Made by a program: the position numbers and the translations under genes
Shown: piece after piece, positions 1-7,781 of the stretch
How positions within the stretch are numbered: position 1 is the first letter of the stretch
How the letters are laid out: the number at the start of each line of letters is the position of its first letter
Assembly: GCA_022823165.1 (NCBI GenBank)
Contig: JAJDXR010000058.1
Span: 1-64,000, forward strand
Reading direction: 5' to 3'
DNA from: Anaerolineae bacterium
GTDB taxonomy: Bacteria > Chloroflexota > Anaerolineae > Aggregatilineales > Phototrophicaceae
Length of the DNA stretch: 64,000 nucleotides
The notes under the pieces: generated by a model
Seen by the model: only the letters and a program-made list of their open reading frames with translations
Told to the model about the DNA's origin: nothing
Database searches by the model: none

Positions 1-149
1 AGCTTGTTTATGCTCTCTTGACTATTTTGTATTTCTCGACGGGTCGCCTCAGTCGTTGTGGCGCGTGGGTGTAGAACCTGTGCCATAGGGCATCCTTTTG
101 GCTAGATGAAATTATCCCATTATAATCCGAAACCATACAACTAAGCGCT

Positions 150-278
150 GTGCGCGCTGAGTTGAAAGCGGATATCGAGAATGTACGCATGGAGCTAAGC
201 GCGGACATACAGCGCCTGGATGACCGTCTGTTCGCCATTGTTAGTCCCCCGGCGCAGCCAGAAGAAGAAACTCCGTAG
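150..278 (+). pseudogene. Fragment of a small coiled-coil protein
   Basis: A short open frame (GTG start possible at 150, TAG at 276-278) encodes about 42 residues with alternating charged and hydrophobic positions (RAELKADIENVRMELSADI, then QRLDDRLFAIV) and an acidic tail. This looks like the C-terminal end of a small coiled-coil protein. The frame closes at a TAA at 123-125 and no good ribosome binding site is visible, so it is probably a remnant. It lies tail-to-tail with the importer-1 permease that ends at 300. No function can be given. Confidence 0.3.
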
Positions 279-299
279 CGGGCCGTCACCGCAAGCCTC

Positions 300-1205
300 T
301 CAGCCTTTCAAGCCGCTGGTCAGGCCGCCGCTGACCAGGAAGCGCTGCAAGAAGATATAGAGCAAGATGACCGGCACGACCGCCATGACCGAAGCCGCCA
401 TCAGTTCAGCCCAGGCCGTGCCCTGCTCCTGGTCGAAGACGCTAAGCCCCAATTGAATGGTTTTGAGGCTGTCTTCCTTGACAACCACCAGCGGCCAGAG
501 GAAGTCGTTCCAAGACCACAGGAAAGCGAAGAGCGCCATCGTGCCCATGACGGGTTTGGAATTGGGAATCAGGATCCGCCAGTAGACGCCCACACGCGAG
601 CAGCCGTCGACAATAGCCGCTTCTTCGATTTCTTTGGGGAAGTTCAAATAGAATTGGCGGAAGAGAAAGACGCCGAATACCGAGACGAAGTTGGGGAACA
701 TGACGCCGCCCAGGGTGTTGATCAGCCCGGTGCCGCCCTGGCCGAGGATGTCGTTGCCGCCCGCCAGCGGGAAGAACTTGATGAGCAGGAAGACGGGGAT
801 GATCAGCACTTCAAAGGGCACCATCATGGTGGTCAGCAAGGTGAAGAAGATGAGCATTTTGCCGCGGAAATGCAGGCGGGCGAAAGCATAACCAGCCATC
901 GACCCCAGCAGCACCTGCGAGGCGACGGCGACGGCCGTGACGGCGACGGTGTTAACGAATAGGCGCGGCATATTGGTCTGCTCGAAGGCATCGCTGTAAT
1001 TCTGCAGGTCCAGCTCGGTGGGTATCCAGCGAATCGAGTCGCCGAAGATCTCGCGGTCGGGTTTGATGGAGGTGGACACCATCCAGACGAAGGGCATGAT
1101 CATGACGATGGCGCCGATAATCAGGAAGATGTAGGTCAAGATTAAGGGCAGGCTGGCTTCGCGCCGGCTGAATGTGCCGTCGGTATTGGCTCTGAGAGTC
1201 GCCAT
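300..1205 (-). CDS. Carbohydrate ABC transporter permease (MalG/UgpE type), importer 1
   Basis: This 301-residue inner-membrane permease would form half of the channel of a sugar ABC importer (CUT1 family). An N-terminal membrane segment (around residues 20-45) is followed by five more. The cytoplasmic EAA loop that contacts the ATPase reads EEAAIVDGCSRVGVYWRILIP, cut here at 21 positions into EEAAIVDGC and SRVGVYWRILIP, near residues 195-215. The C-terminus RFLVSGGLTSGLKG is typical of MalG-like subunits. It starts two bases after the upstream permease stop and is cotranscribed with it and with the binding protein at 2287-3585. No ATPase gene is adjacent. The substrate cannot be told from sequence. 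Confidence 0.93.
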   Translation of the reverse strand: MATLRANTDGTFSRREASLPLILTYIFLIIGAIVMIMPFVWMVSTSIKPDREIFGDSIRWIPTELDLQNYSDAFEQTNMPRLFVNTVAVTAVAVASQVLLGSMAGYAFARLHFRGKMLIFFTLLTTMMVPFEVLIIPVFLLIKFFPLAGGNDILGQGGTGLINTLGGVMFPNFVSVFGVFLFRQFYLNFPKEIEEAAIVDGCSRVGVYWRILIPNSKPVMGTMALFAFLWSWNDFLWPLVVVKEDSLKTIQLGLSVFDQEQGTAWAELMAASVMAVVPVILLYIFLQRFLVSGGLTSGLKG

Positions 1206-1207
1206 GC

Positions 1208-2146
1208 TTAAGCGCCCTGCCTTTCCCGCAAGACGCGGAAGCTGATCAGCGTCAGGATGAGCACGATCACCAGCATGACGACGGAAATGGCGGCGCCCCG
1301 CCCCAGCCTAAGGTAGCCAAAGACATTCTGATAGACCTCCCAGACCATGGTATTGGTGCGATTGAAGGGTCCGCCCTGGGTCAGCATAAAGATCAGGCCG
1401 AAGTTGCGAAAGATGCCGATGGTGAAGGTGACGACCACGAAGAGGATGACCGGGCGCATGAGGGGCACGGTAATGCGCAGGAAACTTTGTACCGGGCTGG
1501 CGCCGTCGACGCGCGCCGCTTCGATCACATCGCGGGGGATGTCTTGCAAGCCGGCCAGGAAGATGACCATATTGCTGCCGATGCTGCCCCAGATGGTCAC
1601 GATGACCAGGCTGATCAGCGCCAGATTGGGGTCGTTCAGCCAGTGCTGGGGCGGGATGCCGACGAGGCCCAGGAAGTAGTTGAGCAGGCCGTGCTGGGGG
1701 CTGTAGATCCAGCGCCAGATCATGGCCGAGACGACGACCGAGCTGACCACCGGCAGATAATAGAGCGTACGCAGGAAGACGCGACCGCGAATAGACTGAT
1801 CGAGCAATTTGGCGATAATCAGCGCCAGGGCTGTGCCAACGGGCACCGCTTCGATGGTGAACAGCAAAGTATTGATGATGGACTGAAAGGCGGTCTTGTT
1901 GGTGAAAACGTATTTGTAGTTCTTCAGGCCGACGAAGCGCGGCGGCTCGAAGAGTTCATAGCGGGTGAAGCTGAGGTAAAGGTTGTAGAACACGGGCCAG
2001 ATTTTCAGGGCGGCCAGCAGGAGCACGGGAACCAGTAAGAACAGGAAAGCGACGAAAGCCTGGCTGTTATAGAAGCGGTAGAGGCGATCGCGCCAGTCGG
2101 TACGCTGCCCTTCCCAATCCACTCGTTTAGATACAGCCAGGTTCAT
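1208..2146 (-). CDS. Carbohydrate ABC transporter permease (MalF/UgpA type), importer 1
   Basis: This 312-residue permease has six predicted membrane segments, the first near residues 33-53. Its EAA loop contains IEAARVDGASPVQSFLRITV, the site that docks on the nucleotide-binding subunit. It pairs with the MalG-type subunit immediately downstream. An N-terminal cytoplasmic stretch of about 30 residues is usual for MalF/UgpA proteins. The gene follows the binding protein after a 140-bp gap that carries two REP-like hairpins (2193-2257), which may lower expression of the permeases relative to the binding protein. Confidence 0.93.
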   Translation of the reverse strand: MNLAVSKRVDWEGQRTDWRDRLYRFYNSQAFVAFLFLLVPVLLLAALKIWPVFYNLYLSFTRYELFEPPRFVGLKNYKYVFTNKTAFQSIINTLLFTIEAVPVGTALALIIAKLLDQSIRGRVFLRTLYYLPVVSSVVVSAMIWRWIYSPQHGLLNYFLGLVGIPPQHWLNDPNLALISLVIVTIWGSIGSNMVIFLAGLQDIPRDVIEAARVDGASPVQSFLRITVPLMRPVILFVVVTFTIGIFRNFGLIFMLTQGGPFNRTNTMVWEVYQNVFGYLRLGRGAAISVVMLVIVLILTLISFRVLRERQGA

Positions 2147-2192
2147 TTGAAGCTTACTCGCGCACCCAGGTACTTGGCCAAGCCACAGGGCG

Positions 2193-2217
2193 GTAGGGGC
2201 GTTTCGTTGAAACGCCC
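2193..2217 (+). repeat. REP-like hairpin, TTTC/GAAA stem
   Basis: GTAG is followed by a perfect 9-bp stem (GGGCGTTTC / GAAACGCCC) around a GTT loop. It is one of the dispersed hairpins of this window and is paired with another 11 bp downstream. Confidence 0.8.
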
Positions 2218-2228
2218 GCGCTTACGCA

Positions 2229-2257
2229 GTAGGGGCGTCACGGCGTGACGCCCCTAC
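2229..2257. repeat. REP-like hairpin, perfect 13-bp stem with GTAG at both feet
   Basis: GTAGGGGCGTCAC and GTGACGCCCCTAC pair perfectly around GGC. The conserved GTAG foot is part of the stem here, so the element reads the same on both strands. It lies between the importer-1 binding protein and its permeases. Confidence 0.85.
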
Positions 2258-2286
2258 AGGTCATCAGGCGCGACCGGATCACGCGC

Positions 2287-3585
2287 TTAATCGTCTTCCA
2301 GGATTTCGTTGATGGCGGCTGTGGCATCCACCAAGGCATCAGCGGCCGGCTTGTTGCCGCTGAGGGCTTGCTCGAGCTCGGCGGCGATGGGGCGGAAGAG
2401 CGCGATGAGATTGTGATGCTGCGGGAAAGTGCGGGCGTAGACGGCCGATTCCAGCACGACCTTGTGTTTTTCCGACATGTAATCGGCTTCGAGCAGCGAG
2501 AGCCGCGGCGGCGTATTGTTGTTGGAGGCCGAATAGACTTCGAGCATGTCTTGGCGGGTCATAAAGCGAAGCAGGCCCCAGGAGGCGGTGGCGTCGGGCG
2601 TTTGCGACGAGATGAAGAATTTGTTCACCCAGGAGTGGGTCGCCTGCACATTGCCGGTCAGCGGCAGGGTCGGATAGATGGTCTCGGCTTCGTCGGGCGC
2701 GTACAAGTTGATGACGCGCTCCATATCGGCGCTGGAGAGCTGCATGGCGGCGTTGCGCCCGGCCAGGACATTGAGGTCGCCCTGGGGATCCAGGCCCGGG
2801 TAGGAGGTGACTTCATGCTCGCGCACCAGGGCGACCAGCCATTCGAGGGCTTCCAGGGCTTCCGGTTGATCGAGGGCGCAACTGCTCAAGTCGTCGCTGA
2901 GGAATTGACCGTCGGCCATGTGGACCCACATCAGGAAGGGCTGCCAATCCCGCTGCCAATTGCCGCTGGCGTCGGAGAAGTGATAGCCTTCGACATCGAA
3001 GCCGTTGTCGCCGTGGACGGTGGTGGCTTGGGCGGCGGCCAGGAATTCGTCCCAGGTCGTCGGCGCCGCGTCGATGCCGGCGTCAGCCAGCATTTCTTTG
3101 TTGTACCAGAGGGTGCGTAAGTCCTGGCGATAGGGCACGGCGACGATATCACCGCGGATGGTAACATCGGCTTGCAAGCCAGCGGGGAAGTCGTCCCAGT
3201 CCCATTCGGCATCGGCGTTGATGAAGTCGTTGAGCGGGACAGCCCAATTGCGCCGAGCCATCTGCGGCGCCCAGACCGCGCCGCCCTGGAAGACGTCAGG
3301 CGTGACGCCCGAGGCGAAGGCGGTGGTCATTTCTTCGTTATAGCGTCCCCAATTGGTCCAGTTGACGGTCACGCTGGAGCCGGGGTTTTCTTCGACAAAG
3401 CGCGGCAGGATGGTCTCTTCAAAGGCGGTCTGTACTGGATCGCTCCAGTCCACCATCGCCAGCGAGAACTCGACGCCGTCGGCCTGGGCGGCGATGGGCT
3501 GCAGGCCCAGCAAGGCGATGCCGGTGGCGGTGCTGGAAGTCGCCGCGATTTTCAAAAAGTCTCGTCGGGAGAGTTTCTTGTTCAT
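2287..3585 (-). CDS. Extracellular sugar-binding protein of importer 1 (Tat-type signal)
   Basis: This 432-residue family-1 solute-binding protein captures the substrate outside the membrane for the two permeases downstream. Its N-terminus carries a twin-arginine motif (SRRDFLK) followed by a short hydrophobic stretch ending near AAQA, so export by Tat is likely. The body shows the usual features of CUT1 binding proteins: GVTPDVFQGG near residue 95, VPYRQDLRTLWYNKEML near 150, and PTTWDEF near 180. The start at 3585 has a good ribosome site (TAGGAG). The binding proteins of importers 2 and 3 have Sec-type signals instead, so the Tat signal distinguishes this one. Confidence 0.93.
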   Translation of the reverse strand: MNKKLSRRDFLKIAATSSTATGIALLGLQPIAAQADGVEFSLAMVDWSDPVQTAFEETILPRFVEENPGSSVTVNWTNWGRYNEEMTTAFASGVTPDVFQGGAVWAPQMARRNWAVPLNDFINADAEWDWDDFPAGLQADVTIRGDIVAVPYRQDLRTLWYNKEMLADAGIDAAPTTWDEFLAAAQATTVHGDNGFDVEGYHFSDASGNWQRDWQPFLMWVHMADGQFLSDDLSSCALDQPEALEALEWLVALVREHEVTSYPGLDPQGDLNVLAGRNAAMQLSSADMERVINLYAPDEAETIYPTLPLTGNVQATHSWVNKFFISSQTPDATASWGLLRFMTRQDMLEVYSASNNNTPPRLSLLEADYMSEKHKVVLESAVYARTFPQHHNLIALFRPIAAELEQALSGNKPAADALVDATAAINEILEDD

Positions 3586-3682
3586 AAGTCATCGCTCCTA
3601 AGCATTTCACTGATTGTTCGGATAATGAATCTGACGCTAGCATAGCACTGACCAAGCAGTAATTTCAAGCAAAACCTGAAAA

Positions 3683-3745
3683 GGGGATGGTGAATATCAT
3701 GGATATGATTCCCTTTGCGAACACGGCACAAGTTTTTTCAGCACA
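3683..3745 (+). repeat. Dispersed ~70-bp intergenic repeat, copy 1
   Basis: The block from GGGATGGTGAATATCATGG to ACAAGTTTTTTCAGCAC matches, with substitutions, blocks at 22189-22261 and 41788-41859. All three lie in noncoding DNA and share a core ending in CACAAGTTTTTTCA. Confidence 0.65.
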
Positions 3746-3805
3746 GCCGCTCGCAAGTCACGACTTGGATCACAGAAAATATGAAAGTCCAAGGTGTATC
3801 CGGGT

Positions 3806-3851
3806 GGGCGAGCCAAGGGGCGCGCAGGCACAGCCCTACGCTCGCCCCTAC
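3806..3851 (-). repeat. REP-like hairpin with enlarged loop
   Basis: GGGCGAGC and GCTCGCCC with the CTAC (GTAG on minus) foot are separated by about 26 bases instead of 2-3. The loop interior (CAAGGGGCGCGCAGGCACAG) looks inserted. It lies just beyond the stop of the BtrH-like gene. Confidence 0.6.
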
Positions 3852-3868
3852 ATATACTGTACAGTGGG

Positions 3869-5077
3869 CTAGGATAGCGTCGCTGCTTTGAGCGCGAGCA
3901 CAGCCGCTTCTTCCGCTTCAAGCACCTGTAGAACGCGGCTGCGGATTGAGGCGCGCAAGTCGGCGATATCGGCGTCGGTCAGCGGGAAATCCGATTCGGA
4001 TTGGGTCTTGAGCGCTTCCAGCCGGTCGCGCTGGGCGACGATCTCGTCCAGTTGCGCCGCGCCGCTTTCGATGAAGAGCGCCGTTTTGCGGTCGATGGCT
4101 TGGCGGGCGTCGCTCAGCAGGGGCAGATTCGCGGGCAGCAGGCCGCTATGCAGCGCTTGCCAGGCTCGGCCCGCGGCGCGGTAGAGCGTCGCCACGCTGC
4201 TCAGGCGGTCAGCGTTCAGCGCTTGGGCGGCTTCATCGAGGAAGTCGGCGTAGACATCGCGCTCGGCTTGCCATGTTTTGCCAAAAGCCGGTCCCAAGAA
4301 GGTGTAGGCGCTGGTCAGCGCGGCCAGCAGCGGGCGCCCGGTGGCGTATTCGCGCGCCCAGCCGCCTTTGCTCTGCTTCTGCAGCATATCAGCCCAATGC
4401 CCCAGCGCTTTCAAGCCGAAATTTTTAGTGGCGCCTTTGGGCGGTTTTTCGGTCATGAGCGCGACAGTATCGGTCAGACCTTGCCGGATGGCCTCAGCCA
4501 GCGCGGACTCATCGGGCGCGCCTAGCAGAATCAGCCGCTGCCGCTCTTTTTTGATGCGGCTGCGCGCTTTGTCCAGGTCGTCAGTGGTCACGGTCAGCCC
4601 CACGCGGCTGCGGTCGGAGATACAGGCTTGGCCCGTGTCCGGCTCGTAGCTGTAGATGACCAGCGGCATGCTGCCCCACATGCCTTCGTCGTAGGGCAGC
4701 GCATTATAAGGCAGCAGCCACATATCCGGGCTGGCAATCGGCGCGAAACCCTCTTCCAGCGCATTGATCAGGTTCTGGCGTCCCTTGCTCGGGCTGGCGC
4801 TTCGGCGCAGATCACGCGGCAATTTCAAGCGGTCGAAGATGCGCTCCATGGGGTCGAAGGTGTTGCGCGTCAGCAAGTTGACTTGCGGATCGTAGCCTTT
4901 GTAGTGGAAGGTGAAGTAGCCGAAGGTTGCGCCGCCGCTGATGCCGAGCAGCATGGCTTCGCTATAGGGCTGGCCGGTATGGGGCGCCGTGACGCCTTGA
5001 TAATCAAGCGCGTTGCGGATGGCGGCGGTATCCCAGTAACGGCCTTCAAATTGTGTGAAATTGGGGAGTGTGGGCAT
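3869..5077 (-). CDS. BtrH N-terminal-domain/DUF4872-like protein
   Basis: The 402-residue protein starts at the ATG at 5077, which has a strong ribosome site (AAGGAGAG). Upstream in-frame codons are not needed. The N-terminal part (SEAMLLGISGGATFGYFTF near residues 35-55, then NTFDPMERIFDRL) resembles the BtrH N-terminal domain, named after a butirosin-pathway acyltransferase. The C-terminal 200 residues (DDLDKARSRIKKER and a helical tail) fit the domain usually found after it. These are thought to be cysteine-peptidase/transglutaminase-like folds, but the exact reaction here is unknown and I do not see a clear catalytic cysteine. It stands alone between importer 1 and the dehydratase. Confidence 0.7.
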   Translation of the reverse strand: MPTLPNFTQFEGRYWDTAAIRNALDYQGVTAPHTGQPYSEAMLLGISGGATFGYFTFHYKGYDPQVNLLTRNTFDPMERIFDRLKLPRDLRRSASPSKGRQNLINALEEGFAPIASPDMWLLPYNALPYDEGMWGSMPLVIYSYEPDTGQACISDRSRVGLTVTTDDLDKARSRIKKERQRLILLGAPDESALAEAIRQGLTDTVALMTEKPPKGATKNFGLKALGHWADMLQKQSKGGWAREYATGRPLLAALTSAYTFLGPAFGKTWQAERDVYADFLDEAAQALNADRLSSVATLYRAAGRAWQALHSGLLPANLPLLSDARQAIDRKTALFIESGAAQLDEIVAQRDRLEALKTQSESDFPLTDADIADLRASIRSRVLQVLEAEEAAVLALKAATLS

Positions 5078-5170
5078 TCTGTACTCTCTCCTTCTAGCTA
5101 GTCCGTTGCCACAGTTTAACGGACAAGAGACCATTTCTGGCAAATCTGAGACATACTCTTCGGTTGCGGC

Positions 5171-5194
5171 GGGCGAGCCAAGGCTCGCCCCTAC
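5171..5194 (-). repeat. REP-like hairpin, GAGCC stem
   Basis: GGGCGAGCC-AA-GGCTCGCCC followed by CTAC. The stem of 9 bp is perfect with a two-base loop, and GTAG sits at the foot on the minus strand. Confidence 0.85.
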
Positions 5195-5416
5195 AAAGCT
5201 CGTCTGATACTCGCCGGCTCGCTTCCGCACCGGGTCTACCCCCTCGATATCCCGCCATCTCTATGGCAGGCATCCGAAGCATCAGGGAAGGGGCGCCTTT
5301 TACAGCGGATCCCGCAGCAATCTGCTGCGCTTCACATGGGTTGACACACAAATCTGTATTATTTCAGCATAGTTCCGGATAACTTGACGCTAGATTCACA
5401 GTAACGTACAAGCCTT

Positions 5417-5513
5417 GTAAGGGCGTTTCGTTGAAACGCCCGATAATCGCCGTATGAGCAACATCGGCGGGCAGGGAGCTTTTCCGACGGGCGGCTCAGC
5501 GAGCCGCCCCTAC
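5417..5513. repeat. BIME-like pair of REP hairpins
   Basis: Two hairpins in opposite orientation form one unit. The first, 5417-5441 on the plus strand, has foot GTAA and stem GGGCGTTTC/GAAACGCCC. The second, 5489-5513 with its foot on the minus strand, has stem GGGCGGCTC/GAGCCGCCC and loop AGC. This inverted-pair layout is that of classical BIMEs. Confidence 0.8.
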
Positions 5514-5553
5514 GGATTTCGACGAGTTGAGGCGTGGAAGCGTACGGGATTTT

Positions 5554-5597
5554 TGAAAAGATTTGCCAGCGAGTACACCGAGGAATAATGAGGACAG
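5554..5597 (+). repeat. Partial MITE-like element (left end)
   Basis: GAAAAGATT is followed by GCCAGCGAGTACACCGAGGA and then TGAGGACAG. The same GAAAAGATT..CCAGCGAGTACACCGAGGAA arrangement recurs at 7491-7543. It resembles the terminal part of the 165-bp element at 43282 and 55881. Confidence 0.6.
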
Positions 5598-5609
5598 GGA
5601 GGCAATTGC

Positions 5610-5633
5610 GGGCGAGCCAAGGTACGCCCCTGC
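5610..5633 (-). repeat. Degenerate REP-like hairpin
   Basis: GGGCGAGCCAAGGTACGCCC followed by CTGC. One base of the stem and one of the foot have changed compared with the consensus. Confidence 0.6.
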
Positions 5634-5641
5634 ATAAGTCC

Positions 5642-7372
5642 TTAACTTTGGGTGTTGGCTTGGGCGTCGGTGGCGTAGGCCGCGCCTTGCCCAGACCCGC
5701 CGACGAGAATGTCGAGGTCGACGCCGCGATCGGCCTGCTGGGCGTGATCGAGGAAGAGGCGGGTATAGCCGCGCGTTTCTGAACGAGGCGGCGCCTGCCA
5801 GGCGGCGCGGCGGCGCGCGAGTTCTTCAGGCGGCACATCCAGATGCAGGCGGCGCCCGGCCAGATCCAGCTCGATCATGTCGCCGTCGCGTACCAGGGCC
5901 AGCGCGCCGCCAACGGCCGACTCTGGCGCGATATGCAGCACGACGGCGCCGTAAGCTGTACCGCTCATGCGGCCGTCGGAGATGCGCACCATGTCGCGAA
6001 CACCACGGTCGAGCAGCTTGCGCGGCAGGCTCATATTGCCCACTTCGGGCATACCGGGGAATCCCTTCGGTCCGACATTCTGCAGCACCAGCACCGAGTT
6101 TTCGTCGACATCCAGCGCGGGGTCGTCGATGCGGCTGTGGAAGTCAGCGACTGAGGCGAAGACCACGGCCTTGCCCCTATGCTGCATAAGGCGCGGCGTG
6201 GCGGCGGAAGGTTTGATGACGGCGCCGTCGGGGCAGAGGTTGCCGCGCAGAACAGCGATGCCGGCGCTCGGCTGAAAGGGCTGGTCCAGGCTGGCGATCA
6301 CCTTGTCGTCGTAGCAGACGGCGCCCGCGGTGTTTTCGGCGTGGCTTTGGCCCGTGACGGTGAGGGCGTCCAGGTCGATGGCGCGGGCGAGATTTTGCAG
6401 CACGACGGGCAAGCCGCCGGCGTAGTAGAATTCCTCCATCAAGAATTCGCCGGCCGGCTTGAGATTCACCAGCAGCGGGATATCGGCGCCCAGGCGGTCG
6501 AAGTCGTCCAGGCGGAGCTCGACGCCGATGCGCCCGGCGATGGCCAGCAGGTGCAGGATGACGTTGGTGGAGCCGCCGATGGCGGCGTTGACGATGATAG
6601 CGTTTTCGAATGCCGAACGCGTGAGAATCTGCGACAGGCGCAGGTCTTCCTTGACCATTTGCACAATGCGGTTGCCGCTGAGGTGGGCGAGGCGGCGGCG
6701 GCGCGCGTCGGGGGCGGGAATGGCCGCGCCGCCGGGCAGCATCAGCCCCAGCGCCTCGACAATGCAAGCCATGCTGGAAGCCGTGCCCATGGTCATGCAA
6801 TGGCCGTCGCTGCGAGACATGCATGTCTCCGATTCGAGATAGTCGGCGGTGGACATATTGCCGCTGCGCCAGTCGTCGGTAAAGCGCCATTTGTCGGTGC
6901 CGGCGCCAATATCGCGTCCCTGGAATTTGCCGTTTAGCATGGGGCCGCCGGTGACGACGATGGTGGGGATATCGACGCTGCAAGCGCCCATGATGGCGGC
7001 AGGCGTGGTCTTGTCGCAGCCGACCAGCAGCACGACCCCGTCCAGAGGATTGGCGCGAATCGACTCCTCCACGTCCATGCTGACCAGGTTGCGGTAAAGC
7101 ATGGTCGTGGGCCGCATCAATGTTTCGCCAAGGGACATGACGGGAAACTCCAGCGGGAAGCCGCCGGCTTCGAGCACGCCGCGTTTGACTTGTTCGGCCA
7201 GAATACGCAGATGGGCATTGCAGGGCGTCAGCTCGGACCAGGTGTTGCAGATGCCGATGACGGGGCGGCCGTCGAACATCTGCTGGGGCGTACCCTGGTT
7301 TTTCATGCGGCTGCGGGCTTTGAAGCCGGCTTGGCCGCTTTTCAAAAACCAGTCGTGACTGCGCAAGGGCAT
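5642..7372 (-). CDS. IlvD/Edd-family dehydratase, probably a sugar-acid dehydratase
   Basis: This 576-residue protein belongs to the dihydroxy-acid/6-phosphogluconate dehydratase family, Fe-S enzymes that remove water from sugar acids or dihydroxy acids. Cluster-ligand cysteines lie in CNTWSELTPC (near residue 42), VGCDKTTPAAIMGACS (near 118) and SDGHCMTMGTASSM (near 188). The C-terminal domain has GRMSGTAYGAVVLH. The N-terminus (RSHDWF, NQGTPQQMFDGRPVIGICNT) and the surrounding sugar genes favour an arabonate/xylonate-type dehydratase over branched-chain amino-acid synthesis, but this is inference. A GGAGG site precedes the ATG at 7372. Confidence 0.88.
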   Translation of the reverse strand: MPLRSHDWFLKSGQAGFKARSRMKNQGTPQQMFDGRPVIGICNTWSELTPCNAHLRILAEQVKRGVLEAGGFPLEFPVMSLGETLMRPTTMLYRNLVSMDVEESIRANPLDGVVLLVGCDKTTPAAIMGACSVDIPTIVVTGGPMLNGKFQGRDIGAGTDKWRFTDDWRSGNMSTADYLESETCMSRSDGHCMTMGTASSMACIVEALGLMLPGGAAIPAPDARRRRLAHLSGNRIVQMVKEDLRLSQILTRSAFENAIIVNAAIGGSTNVILHLLAIAGRIGVELRLDDFDRLGADIPLLVNLKPAGEFLMEEFYYAGGLPVVLQNLARAIDLDALTVTGQSHAENTAGAVCYDDKVIASLDQPFQPSAGIAVLRGNLCPDGAVIKPSAATPRLMQHRGKAVVFASVADFHSRIDDPALDVDENSVLVLQNVGPKGFPGMPEVGNMSLPRKLLDRGVRDMVRISDGRMSGTAYGAVVLHIAPESAVGGALALVRDGDMIELDLAGRRLHLDVPPEELARRRAAWQAPPRSETRGYTRLFLDHAQQADRGVDLDILVGGSGQGAAYATDAQANTQS

Positions 7373-7490
7373 AGGCTGCCTCCGTGGCTACTGGGGTACA
7401 GGCGCAGAGTATAGCAGACATTCCGCCCTGCCCCGATTGCGGCGTCACAATTATCACCATTGAGAGAAAGACACGATGCCGGGCATATTA

Positions 7491-7543
7491 CGAAAAGATT
7501 GACCAGCGAGTACACCGAGGAAAATCGAGGGCGCCGAGTAAAG
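7491..7543 (+). repeat. Partial MITE-like element
   Basis: Contains CCAGCGAGTACACCGAGG and then GAGGGCGCCGAGTAAAGC. The second block is identical to part of the full copy at 55881-56045, after which the sequences diverge. Confidence 0.6.
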
Positions 7544-7622
7544 CGACCAGTCATAGTTTTGGCGGCAACTGTTTTCACATAAGGGGCGGCATTCATTTTT
7601 TGACGGAAGTCCTATCAAGAGT

Positions 7623-7646
7623 GGGCGAGCCAAGGCTCGCCCCTAC
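7623..7646 (-). repeat. REP-like hairpin, GAGCC stem
   Basis: Identical in stem, loop and foot to the copy at 5171 (GGGCGAGCC-AA-GGCTCGCCC-CTAC). Confidence 0.85.
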
Positions 7647-7781
7647 GGCTTTCGTTGTGATTGAGGCCAGGAAACTGAATTTGTCCCGGCCTTGCCAGCC
7701 CGCCCGGTCATCCTGGATTTGGCACTTGAGAAGGGGCAGGTCTTTGCCTATTCTGACGCTCATGAAAGCGTCTGGTCTCGC

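Larger units (their letters stand above)
5078..5641. other. Gene-free stretch filled with dispersed repeats
   Basis: No supported gene. It holds four REP-like hairpins (5171-5194, 5417-5441, 5489-5513, 5610-5633) and one end of the MITE-like element (5554-5597). Short open frames here run through the repeats and have no coding character. Confidence 0.7.
7373..7781. other. Gene-free stretch between divergent genes
   Basis: The leader region between the dehydratase (minus) and the MFS gene (plus). It contains a MITE-like end (7491-7543) and a REP-like hairpin (7623-7646). No other gene is supported. Confidence 0.6.

Noticed and set aside
8..289. A 93-codon minus-strand frame at the left end of the window.
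   Set aside because: Ser/Arg-rich translation without a ribosome site; the opposite strand has better coding character (150-278).
6177..7460. A long open frame (427 codons) on the minus strand over the dehydratase gene.
   Set aside because: It is a shadow in another frame with very Arg/His/Pro-rich translation. The IlvD frame explains the region.
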